From Pseudomonadota bacterium (GTDB taxonomy: Bacteria; Pseudomonadota; Gammaproteobacteria; Steroidobacterales; Steroidobacteraceae): 64,000 nt of DNA. The translations under genes were made by a program, and so were the position numbers. The stretch lies in contig JAJYUA010000006.1 in NCBI GenBank assembly GCA_021792755.1, positions 62,001-126,000 on the forward strand. Reading direction: 5' to 3'. Shown in pieces: positions 57,356 through 64,000 of the stretch (position 1 is the stretch's first letter; each line of letters starts with the position of its first letter). The notes below the pieces were generated by a model. It was given only the letters and a program-made list of their open reading frames with translations. It did no database searches and was not told the DNA's origin.

Positions 57356-57831
57356 CAGTTGTGCTTTCCTGGACTGGCAACGTCATCTTCACCGGGCACA
57401 TCCTCGTCGTTGTCGTCGGTGGCCGCCAACGCCGCGCGCCGGCGGATCACCCAGCCGGCGCTGACCGCGCCGGTGATCAGCAGCACGCCCGGGGCGAGCC
57501 ACAGCCAGGCTGTTTTCAACACGAAGGGGGGTTTGAACAGGATGAAGTAACCGTAGCGGGAGACGAAGAAATGGCGGATCTGCCGATCGCTCTTGCCGGC
57601 CAGCAGCATCTGGCGGATCTGCCGGCGCATGTCCGCGGCGAGGCTCACCGGGGAGTTCGCAAGCGACTCGTCCTGGCACTGCATGCAGCGAAAGCCGTGG
57701 ATCAGCCTCTCGTAACGGGCCTGCAAGGCGGGGGTCGGCATGCGCGTTGGCGCGATCGCGTGGGCAAAGGGCGCGACGAGCAGCGCGAGCGCGGTCAGCA
57801 GCGCCGTGCGCACCGGCGGGAGGCGCCTCAT
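57355..57831 (-). CDS. ccmH: Cytochrome c maturation protein CcmH
   Basis: Periplasmic thiol oxidoreductase that reduces the apocytochrome CXXCH site. 158 residues: signal/anchor helix, the conserved FRCMQCQDESLANSPVSLA with C49 and C52, a three-helix domain (ADMRRQIRQMLLAGKSDRQI) and a C-terminal membrane helix (about 113-133). Overlaps ccmG by four bases. Confidence 0.92.
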   Translation of the reverse strand: MRRLPPVRTALLTALALLVAPFAHAIAPTRMPTPALQARYERLIHGFRCMQCQDESLANSPVSLAADMRRQIRQMLLAGKSDRQIRHFFVSRYGYFILFKPPFVLKTAWLWLAPGVLLITGAVSAGWVIRRRAALAATDDNDEDVPGEDDVASPGKHN

Positions 57832-58373
57832 GAGCCCGCCACCGCATGTCCCCCGGGCAGCCGCGGCAGGAAATCCCGCCTCCAGGCCCCCGGCGTAATC
57901 GGGCCGATGTACTTGTACACGATGATGCCCTCGGGATTGACGAGGAAGGTCTCCGGGGCGCCGTAGACGCCCCACTGGATCGCCTCGAGCCCACCCGGAT
58001 CAAACGCGATCTTCTGGTACGGATCGCCCTCCCGGTGCAAGTAGGTGATCGCGTCCGAGCGCGTGTCCTTCCAATCGAGGCCGATCAACGGCACCACTCC
58101 TGTGCGGGCAATGGCGAGCAGCTCCGGCTCCTCCATGCGGCAGGAGATGCACCACGTGCCCCACACGTTGAAGAGGTACCAGTGTCCGCGCAGCTGCGCC
58201 GAGGTGACGAGCGTGCGGGGATTTGCAAGACTCGGCAGCGAGAAGACGGGCGCGGCCTTGCCGATGAGCGGCGAAGGCACCAGGTCCTTGCGCGGAGCCT
58301 GACGGATGCCGAGCGCGAGCAGCAGCGCAATCACCGCGAACACCCCGAGCGGTATGAGGTAGCGGCTCTTCAT
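57828..58373 (-). CDS. ccmG: Thiol:disulfide oxidoreductase CcmG (DsbE)
   Basis: Membrane-anchored thioredoxin-like protein, 181 residues: N-terminal helix (6-23), active site W74-C75-I-S-C78 in FNVWGTWCISCRMEEP, and the family features GAPETFLVNPEGIIVYKYIG. Passes electrons from DsbD to CcmH/apocytochrome. ATG 58373 overlaps the ccmF stop. Confidence 0.94.
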   Translation of the reverse strand: MKSRYLIPLGVFAVIALLLALGIRQAPRKDLVPSPLIGKAAPVFSLPSLANPRTLVTSAQLRGHWYLFNVWGTWCISCRMEEPELLAIARTGVVPLIGLDWKDTRSDAITYLHREGDPYQKIAFDPGGLEAIQWGVYGAPETFLVNPEGIIVYKYIGPITPGAWRRDFLPRLPGGHAVAGS

Positions 58374-60331
58374 TGCGTCCGGCCTCCCGCCGGCAGCGCC
58401 TTGGCCGCCGCCTCGGCGCTCGAGGGCTCGATGCGATAACGCTTGTCGGTGAGCGCAAGCAGGCCGCCGGCGGCCATGATGAGCGCGGCGATCCAGATGT
58501 ACAGCACCAACGGCCGCACCTGCAGGCGGAAGCTCCAGCGGCCGTTGCCGAGATCCTGACCGAGCGCGACCAGGATGTTGCTGCCGTCGTGGATGAAGAT
58601 CGCCGAATGCGTGGTCACGATGTGCTGCACCCAATAGGTGCGCTTGGCCGGGTACATCACCGTCACCGGCCTGCCGTCGCGCGTGACGATGATCCTCGCC
58701 TTCACTCCGCCATAGTTCGGGCCGTGAACCGCCTCGGTGCCCTTGAACTGGAACGTGTAGCCGCCGTCGCGGGCGCTCATCCCGTTCCTCAGCGCCACGT
58801 CCTGCTCGGCCGTGAAGGCCTGCACGGAGGTGATCGCGAACACGAAGATTCCGAGCCCGATGTGCGCAATGGTCATGCCGAGCACCGAGCGGGGGATGGA
58901 GATGCGCCGGCGCAGCCGCTCGATCGGATCGATCAGCGAGGAGATGATGATCCACGCCCCGAGCGTCATGCCGATCGGGGAGAGCACGCCCGCCCCGGTG
59001 AAGACGCCGAAGGCGACGGCACAGCCGATGACCGCCGCGGCTGCGAGCGCGAGCAACAGGATGCGGCCGCGCCCGCCGAGGCCGCCGCGCTTCCAGCGGG
59101 CGTGGATCCCGAGCGGCAGCAACGCCAGCAACGGCAGTATCGACATGAGGAACGTGGGATCGAAGTACGGCGGACCGACCGAGAGCTTGCCCAGGCCGAG
59201 GGCGAGGGAGACGATCGGGGCCATCTCACCGGCGAACACCGTGCCGCAGGCCGTCACGAGCAGGATGTTGTTGAAGAGCAGGAAGGACTCGCGCGCGGTG
59301 AGCTCGAAACCGGACTCGGATTTCAGCAGCGGCGCCCGCCAGGCGTACAGGGCGAGCGCCGCGCCGATCATGATGACGAGGAAGGTGAGCAGGAACTCCC
59401 CGCGCCCCGGACTCGCCACGAACGAGTGCACGGAGATGAGCACCCCGGAGCGCACGAGGAAGGTGCCGACCAGGCTGAGTGAGAAGGCGAGCACCGCGAG
59501 CAGCAGCGTCCAGCTCTTGAACAGGCCGCGCTTCTCGGTCACCGCCAGCGAGTGGATGAGCGCGGTGGCCATGAGCCAGGGCATGAACGAGGCGTTCTCG
59601 ACCGGATCCCAGAACCAGAACCCGCCCCAGCCGAGCGTGTAATACGCCCACCAGCTGCCCAAGGCGATGCCGCAGGTGAGAAACGCCCACGCCGCCGTCG
59701 TCCACGGCCGCGTCCAGCGCGCCCACTGCCGGTCGAGCCGACCTTCGAGCAGGGCCGCGCCGGCGAACGCGAAGGCCACCGAGAGTCCGACGTAGCCGGT
59801 GTAGAGCATCGGCGGGTGGATCGCGAGGCCCGGATCCTGCAGGATGGGATTGAGGCCCGCCCCGTCGGGCCAGGGCGGACTCACCCGCAGGAACGGATCA
59901 GAAGTGATCAGCGTATAGAGCAGGAAGCCCAGGCTGACGGTCCCGAGCACTCCCAGCACCCGGGCGGAGAACTCGCGCGGCAGGCGCGCGGTGCCGAAGG
60001 CGGCGGCCACCGTCCAGCAGTTGAGCAGGAAGATCCACAGCAGGAGCGAGCCGGAATGCGCCCCCCAGACCCCCGCGATGCGGTAGAACAGCGGCAGCGC
60101 AGAGTTGGAGTTGTGCGCGACGTAGAGCACCGAAAAATCGTTGGCCACGAACGAGGCCACCAGGCACCCCATGGAGGTCGCGACCATGACGAACTGCCCG
60201 GCCACGGCGGGGGTCACCGCCGCGGTCCAGCGCTCGCGCCCGAGCGCAGGCCCCGCGATGCCGAAGAAGGACTGCGCGCCCGCGAGCAGCAGGGCGAGGA
60301 TCAGGGCGAAATTGCCGAGCTCGGGGATCAT
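58370..60331 (-). CDS. ccmF: Haem lyase subunit CcmF
   Basis: Large membrane protein that ligates haem to apocytochrome c. 653 residues with about 15 helices; the WWD haem-handling motif is WGGFWFWDPVENASFMPWL, and conserved His residues flank it (LAIHPPMLYTGYVG; ATALIHSLAVTEKRG). Length and signatures are standard. ATG 60331 overlaps the ccmE stop. Confidence 0.96.
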   Translation of the reverse strand: MIPELGNFALILALLLAGAQSFFGIAGPALGRERWTAAVTPAVAGQFVMVATSMGCLVASFVANDFSVLYVAHNSNSALPLFYRIAGVWGAHSGSLLLWIFLLNCWTVAAAFGTARLPREFSARVLGVLGTVSLGFLLYTLITSDPFLRVSPPWPDGAGLNPILQDPGLAIHPPMLYTGYVGLSVAFAFAGAALLEGRLDRQWARWTRPWTTAAWAFLTCGIALGSWWAYYTLGWGGFWFWDPVENASFMPWLMATALIHSLAVTEKRGLFKSWTLLLAVLAFSLSLVGTFLVRSGVLISVHSFVASPGRGEFLLTFLVIMIGAALALYAWRAPLLKSESGFELTARESFLLFNNILLVTACGTVFAGEMAPIVSLALGLGKLSVGPPYFDPTFLMSILPLLALLPLGIHARWKRGGLGGRGRILLLALAAAAVIGCAVAFGVFTGAGVLSPIGMTLGAWIIISSLIDPIERLRRRISIPRSVLGMTIAHIGLGIFVFAITSVQAFTAEQDVALRNGMSARDGGYTFQFKGTEAVHGPNYGGVKARIIVTRDGRPVTVMYPAKRTYWVQHIVTTHSAIFIHDGSNILVALGQDLGNGRWSFRLQVRPLVLYIWIAALIMAAGGLLALTDKRYRIEPSSAEAAAKALPAGGRTQ

Positions 60332-60834
60332 CGGTTGCTCCCGGAATTGGCGGCCAGCTGCTCGATCGCGCGCGATTGCTGCGGCGTATACAGCGCCGGA
60401 TCGCGCGGGTCGCCGTGGCGGACGCCCCATGCCTGATGAATGCCCGGCGGGCGATAGTACTGATTGTGCTTGGCGAGCACCTGATCGGCGAGGAACACAC
60501 CGTCGGGCAGCAGCTTGCCGTGCACGATCACCCCGGCGTTCTCACGGAACAGGTCGGGAAGCACACCGGTGTAGATGACCGGCACCTCGTTCTTCAGGTC
60601 GGTGACATCGAAGTGCACCTCCATGCTGCCGGGCGTGCGGTAGACGCTCCCCTTGGCCACGAGGCCTCCCATGCGGAAGGTCTCCCCGGGATGGACCTTC
60701 CCGTCCACCACCTGCGTCGGAACGAAATAGAAATCGACGTTCTGGCGGAAGGCGCTGAGCACCAGAGCCCCGGCCACCGACACGCCGGCCACGATGCCGA
60801 GCACCAGCAGCAAACGACGCCGCCGCGGGGTCAT
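60328..60834 (-). CDS. ccmE: Haem chaperone CcmE
   Basis: Periplasmic haem carrier, 168 residues: N-terminal anchor helix (7-28), OB-fold beta barrel, and the haem-binding His123 with Tyr127 in LAKHNQYYRPP (HxxxY type, as in E. coli). The flexible C-terminal tail is Gln/Ser-rich. Overlaps ccmD. Confidence 0.95.
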   Translation of the reverse strand: MTPRRRRLLLVLGIVAGVSVAGALVLSAFRQNVDFYFVPTQVVDGKVHPGETFRMGGLVAKGSVYRTPGSMEVHFDVTDLKNEVPVIYTGVLPDLFRENAGVIVHGKLLPDGVFLADQVLAKHNQYYRPPGIHQAWGVRHGDPRDPALYTPQQSRAIEQLAANSGSNR

Positions 60835-61043
60835 ACCGACGGCTCCCCGGCGGCGCCGGCGAGGGCGGTCTCCTCCTGCACGGCGAGCCTGCGCCGCGCG
60901 GCCTGGTGCGCGCGGCGCAGCAGCCGCTTCGCCCAGTAGACGTTCAGGCCCATGACGGCGAATGTCACCGCGTAGGCCGGCCAGACAAAGGGGGCGTAGC
61001 CGCCCATGTCGAGGAAACCGTAAAAGGAGTGAAACGAGCTCAT
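60831..61043 (-). CDS. ccmD: Haem exporter protein CcmD
   Basis: Small one-helix protein of 70 residues: GFLDMGGYAPFVWPAYAVTF is the CcmD signature (short periplasmic start, Gly-Tyr-Ala, helix), followed by a basic cytoplasmic tail. It stabilises the CcmABC-CcmE complex. ATG 61043 overlaps the ccmC stop. Slightly longer than the E. coli protein. Confidence 0.92.
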   Translation of the reverse strand: MSSFHSFYGFLDMGGYAPFVWPAYAVTFAVMGLNVYWAKRLLRRAHQAARRRLAVQEETALAGAAGEPSV

Positions 61044-61777
61044 GTGCGAATCGCCTCGCGTACCCAGGTTGCCGTGCGCTCGCGCAGGAGCACCTCGCCG
61101 CGCAGGCGCATCATCAGTACCGCTCCGAAGAACAGCGTGAATCCCAAGAACATGACGAGCAGCGGCACCAGCATCGAGGGCGGCATGGTCGGCTTGCCCA
61201 AGTACATGACCGACGGCCCCTGATGCAAAGAGTTCCACCACACGACCGAATAATGAACGATGGGCACGTCGACCAGCCCCACGACTGCGAGGACCGCACT
61301 GATCCGATCGGCCCGCTGCACGTCCTCGAACGCCGCGCGCAGACCCATGTAGCCGAGGTACATGAAGAACAGGATCAGCTCGGAGGTCAACCGCGGATCC
61401 CAGGCCCAGTAGGTGCCCCACATCGGCTTGCCCCACAGCGAGCCGGTGACGAGCGTGGCGAGCGTGAACGAGGCCCCGATGGGGGCGCTCGCGGCCGCCA
61501 CGGCATGCGCCACCTTCATCCGCCAGATGAGCCCGATGCCCCCGGCGACTGCCACGATCGTGTACACCATGAGCGACAGCCATGCACTGGGGGCATGTAC
61601 GTACATGATGCGATAGCCATCCCCCTGCTGGTAGTCGGGGGGCGCGAGATACAACCCGCCGATGAGCCCGGCGACGATGAGCAGCGCCGCCGGCCATGCG
61701 AACCAGGGCGTGAGGCGGCCCGCCGTCCGATAGATATGGGGCGGGGAGGCGAGACGGTGAAACCAGGTCCAGGCCAT
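61040..61777 (-). CDS. ccmC: Haem exporter subunit CcmC
   Basis: Integral membrane protein, 245 residues, six helices. It loads haem on CcmE; the WWD domain reads MWGTYWAWDPRLTSELIL, with conserved His in YVHAPSAWLSL and in VPIVHYSVVWWN. Start at 61777 with basic MAWTWFHRLASPP, usual for the family. 13 bases after ccmB. Confidence 0.95.
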   Translation of the reverse strand: MAWTWFHRLASPPHIYRTAGRLTPWFAWPAALLIVAGLIGGLYLAPPDYQQGDGYRIMYVHAPSAWLSLMVYTIVAVAGGIGLIWRMKVAHAVAAASAPIGASFTLATLVTGSLWGKPMWGTYWAWDPRLTSELILFFMYLGYMGLRAAFEDVQRADRISAVLAVVGLVDVPIVHYSVVWWNSLHQGPSVMYLGKPTMPPSMLVPLLVMFLGFTLFFGAVLMMRLRGEVLLRERTATWVREAIRT

Positions 61778-61790
61778 TGCTCAGAAGTCC

Positions 61791-62528
61791 TCACTCCAGA
61801 TTGATGCGCACGGCCGCCGCGACGGCGAGCGGAGCCAATGTGAGCCCGAGCACCGCCAGGCCCGCAAGCAGCGTGAGCGGCGCCCCATAGGGCCGGGCCG
61901 CGATCGCCAGCTTCATCGCCCGCGCCCCGAAGATCAGCACCGGGATCTCGAGCGGCAGCGTCAGCAGCGACAGCAGCGCCCCCGCGCGCCTCACCCCCAG
62001 CGTGAGCGCCGCGCCCACCGCCCCGATGAGACTCAGCGTCACCGTGCCGATCGTCACCGAGGCCAGCACCCCCGGTAGCGCCGCGTTCGGAATTCCGAGC
62101 GCGGCGCCGGCGAGCGGCGCCATCAGCGCAAGCGGCAGGCCCGTGAGCAGCCAGTGCGCGGCGGTCTTGGCGATGAGCAGCCCGGTGAGCGAGCGGCCCG
62201 AGAGCGCGTATTGCTCGAGCGTGCCGTCCTGGGCGTCGTCGCGGAATAAAAACTCCAGGGCGAGCAGCGAGGATAGCAAAGCCGCCGCCCACACCACACC
62301 CGGGGCGATGTGGCGTAGCTTGGCCAGTTCCGGCGTGACGGCGAGCGGAAAGAGTGTGATGACGATCGCGAAAAACGCCAGCGGCTGCACCAGCTGGCTC
62401 GCCTTGCGCGAGGCGAGCTTGAGGTCCCGCGTGAGCATCAGGCGCGCCAGGGCGAGCGCCGAGGGCGCTTGCGGGTCCTCGGACATCAGCAATGGCTCCG
62501 TCGGGGCGCGAGCGGCAATCTCATTCAC
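61791..62528 (-). CDS. ccmB: Haem exporter permease CcmB
   Basis: ABC-type permease, 245 residues, six helices. Family features: RDLKLASRKASQLVQPLAFF and LLALEFLFRDDAQDGTLEQY, with later helix motif LPLEIPVLIFGARA. It pairs with CcmA to release haem-loaded CcmE. An internal ATG about 14 codons in is a possible later start. Overlaps the ccmA stop by four bases. Confidence 0.94.
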   Translation of the reverse strand: MNEIAARAPTEPLLMSEDPQAPSALALARLMLTRDLKLASRKASQLVQPLAFFAIVITLFPLAVTPELAKLRHIAPGVVWAAALLSSLLALEFLFRDDAQDGTLEQYALSGRSLTGLLIAKTAAHWLLTGLPLALMAPLAGAALGIPNAALPGVLASVTIGTVTLSLIGAVGAALTLGVRRAGALLSLLTLPLEIPVLIFGARAMKLAIAARPYGAPLTLLAGLAVLGLTLAPLAVAAAVRINLE

Positions 62529-63151
62529 AGCTGCAGCTCCAGGCGCCGCAGGCCCTGCGCGGAGACGGTCAGCTCATGGTGCACTGCGGCGATGGCAAGA
62601 CCCCCTTCGGCCAGGTGCTCGTCGATCAGCCGTCCGACGAGCCTCTGGCCTTCCGTATCGAGATTGGTGGTCGGCTCATCGAGCAGCCACAGCGGAACGC
62701 GCATCAGCGTGAGGCCTGCCAGAGCCGCTCGACGCTTCTGCCCGGCCGAGAGGGTGCGCACCGGCCGGTCCGCCCAGCGTGCGGCCCCCACCCGCTCGAG
62801 CGCCTCATCGATCCCGGCCTTCGAGAGCCGGCGCCGCACGCCCACCCAATAATGCAGATTCTCACGCGCGGTCAGCTCCAATTTGAGCGGGGGCTCGTGG
62901 CCGAGGTAAGCGAGCTGCGCATGGAAGGCCGGCAGATCTGCGCGCACGTCCGTCCCGCGCCAGCTGATCCGCCCCTCCTCGGGATAGGACAGGCCGCATA
63001 CCGTGCGCAGCAGGGTGGTTTTGCCCGCGCCATTTGGCCCGGTGAGCTGAAGGCAGTGCCCGCCGGTGATCGAGAAGTGCACCCCGCGCAGTACGTGGCG
63101 ATCGCCACGCCAGAGATGAACGTTCTCGCCCTTGAGTGTGGAATCGGACAT
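62525..63151 (-). CDS. ccmA: Haem exporter ATPase CcmA
   Basis: ABC ATPase of 208 residues: Walker A GPNGAGKTTLLR, signature LSAGQKRRAALAGL, Walker B LWLLDEPTTNLD and a late His in AAVHHEL. First gene of the nine-gene ccmABCDEFGHI unit; all following genes overlap or are separated by at most 13 bases. Confidence 0.95.
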   Translation of the reverse strand: MSDSTLKGENVHLWRGDRHVLRGVHFSITGGHCLQLTGPNGAGKTTLLRTVCGLSYPEEGRISWRGTDVRADLPAFHAQLAYLGHEPPLKLELTARENLHYWVGVRRRLSKAGIDEALERVGAARWADRPVRTLSAGQKRRAALAGLTLMRVPLWLLDEPTTNLDTEGQRLVGRLIDEHLAEGGLAIAAVHHELTVSAQGLRRLELQL

Positions 63152-63792
63152 GTCCCCCGATTGGAAGTCTTTGGCCCCGGAAGGTTCGCGGTAAGACCAA
63201 GTCTCGCCAATTTATCCGCACATCTCCATAGGCACCCTCCCGTATTGATTTGCGGCCCGTTTTGATCCAAGGCAAATGCCCGAATTCGGCACAGTCCTCC
63301 CCTTTTGCCTCGGTTCCCTCCTCACCCGTGGCTGTCGTCCTTGTCCAGTGGCTGCGCAGCGCGAAGGGGATGCCGCCCTCGAGCCCGTGCCGCCCCGGTG
63401 CTCAAGTAACGCTCCGCGGCCCTGAGCCGCGGTCCGTGAACCACCGCCGCGGACAGCCCGGCACAGATCCCCGAGCCGCGCGACTGAGCGACCGTCCTCA
63501 TGAGCTCGAAGACCCGCCGAGCGCGGACTCCGTTGATCGAGCATCGCAGAACGCGTCGCCGCCGAGCCGCAACAGGGTTGGCGTTCGCGGCAGCGCCCCC
63601 CTGGCGCGAGCCCCCGCCCGGGCCAGACGAAGCACTCCGAACGCCCGGGATTCGGACGAGTCGGTCACGGTGTACACTTTGGCGCTCTGCTGCAAGCCGG
63701 CGCCACGGAACGGCCGTGAAGCGACTTCGGGAACGCCAGCGAAGCGCGCGCGCTGCAGCGGGCCTCTCGCAAGGCATTGAGTTCAATAGTCT
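63152..63792. other. Long intergenic region between ccmA and tRNA-Leu
   Basis: About 640 bases. The first 150 contain less GC-rich sequence and should carry the ccm promoter. The rest is very GC-rich; frames on both strands are not protein-like, and I find no secG, which often precedes this tRNA in gammaproteobacteria. Confidence 0.5.
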
Positions 63793-63879
63793 GCCCGGGT
63801 GGCGAAATCGGTAGACGCAAGGGACTTAAAATCCCTCGGGGGCAACCCCATGCCGGTTCGAGTCCGGCCCCGGGCACCA
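63793..63879 (+). tRNA. tRNA-Leu (UAA anticodon)
   Basis: Folds as a class II tRNA: acceptor stem GCCCGGG (63793-63799) with CCCGGGC (63869-63875), discriminator A and encoded CCA (63877-63879), D-arm with GGTAGACGCAAGG, anticodon TAA in ACTTAAAAT, an extended variable arm around CTCGGGGGCAACCCCATG, and T-arm GCCGGTTCGAGTCCGGC. Variable arm and anticodon together identify tRNA-Leu reading UUA/UUG. Confidence 0.96.
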
Positions 63880-63885
63880 CTCAAG

Positions 63886-63992
63886 CATCCGCAGCCATCC
63901 GCCAGCATCCTGACCGCTCGGCAAATCCCCTGAAAACCCGTACTTTCCGTCCGCGAGCATCCGCCACCATCCGTTGGCAGCCTAGCACATCC
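63886..63992. repeat. Phased CATCC repeats just after tRNA-Leu
   Basis: Six CATCC copies start at 63886, 63896, 63906, 63958, 63968 and 63988. Spacings inside each group are 10 or 20 bases, i.e. whole DNA turns. The blocks AGCATCCGCAGCCATCCG (from 63884) and AGCATCCGCCACCATCCG (from 63956) are near-identical 18-mers 72 bases apart. The position next to a tRNA 3' end suggests an integrase/excisionase arm site of a mobile element that continues beyond the window. Confidence 0.55.
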
Positions 63993-64000
63993 GGGGGTAT

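Noticed and set aside
63250-63790. secG or another gene upstream of tRNA-Leu
   Set aside because: No frame here has the two hydrophobic helices of SecG or any other recognisable feature.

Overview
The window comes from a GC-rich proteobacterial chromosome. The gene order and families (complete system I cytochrome c maturation operon, type IV pilus minor pilin operon, FecI/FecR with large TonB-dependent receptors, NodT-type efflux lipoprotein, tryptophan halogenase family protein) point to a gammaproteobacterium, perhaps of the Xanthomonadales/Nevskiales/Steroidobacterales type or a related acid- and metal-tolerant group. This taxonomic reading is an inference; no rRNA or marker protein in the window settles it.

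Bases 1-29,300 look like an accessory, metal- and stress-related region. It opens inside a CusA/CzcA heavy-metal RND pump. A small mercury module follows: a decayed merR, a nearly perfect mer operator/promoter and an intact merA carrying an N-terminal HMA domain. Next come an OpgC-like membrane protein, a SRAP-fold protein lacking most catalytic residues, a CPA2 antiporter, a tryptophan halogenase, a broken lipoprotein gene, and a complete tripartite RND drug efflux operon followed by a MarR regulator. Bases 18,290-19,431 are a gene graveyard of BBE oxidase, DevC-type permease and ABC ATPase fragments. A VapBC-like toxin-antitoxin pair comes next. A sulfur-handling cluster then occupies 20,489-26,250: an ArsR-rhodanese regulator, a small membrane protein, a SHOCT protein, a DsrE protein and a cysteine desulfurase, divergent from an MBL-fold hydrolase and an MFS transporter. 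An intact IS630-family element with TA duplication (26,881-28,086) abuts the remnant of a CPBP protease gene.

From 29,307 on the window is orderly, operonic and core-like: fimT/pilV/pilW/pilX/pilY1/pilE minor pilin genes (29,307-36,785); two tandem paralogous TonB-dependent receptors with an upstream fecI-fecR pair (37,657-45,337, minus strand); a CPA1 Na+/H+ antiporter; a TPR/Gly-rich membrane protein; and an S41 protease-like lipoprotein. The thiamine operon thiC-thiO-thiS-thiG-thiE-thiF(rhodanese)-thiD follows, headed by a TPP riboswitch (55,982 down to 49,591). Then come a KGG-repeat stress protein with three 75-bp tandem repeats and ccmABCDEFGHI (63,151 down to 56,687). The window ends with a tRNA-Leu(UAA) whose 3' side carries helically phased CATCC repeats, a likely integration-associated site.

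Functional themes are metal and drug export, sulfane-sulfur chemistry, surface pili, receptor-mediated uptake under ECF sigma control, thiamine synthesis and c-type cytochrome assembly. The features I would look at first are the de-repressed or orphaned mer module, the ArsR-rhodanese/MBL/DsrE/desulfurase cluster, the catalytically stripped SRAP protein and the phased repeats after the tRNA.
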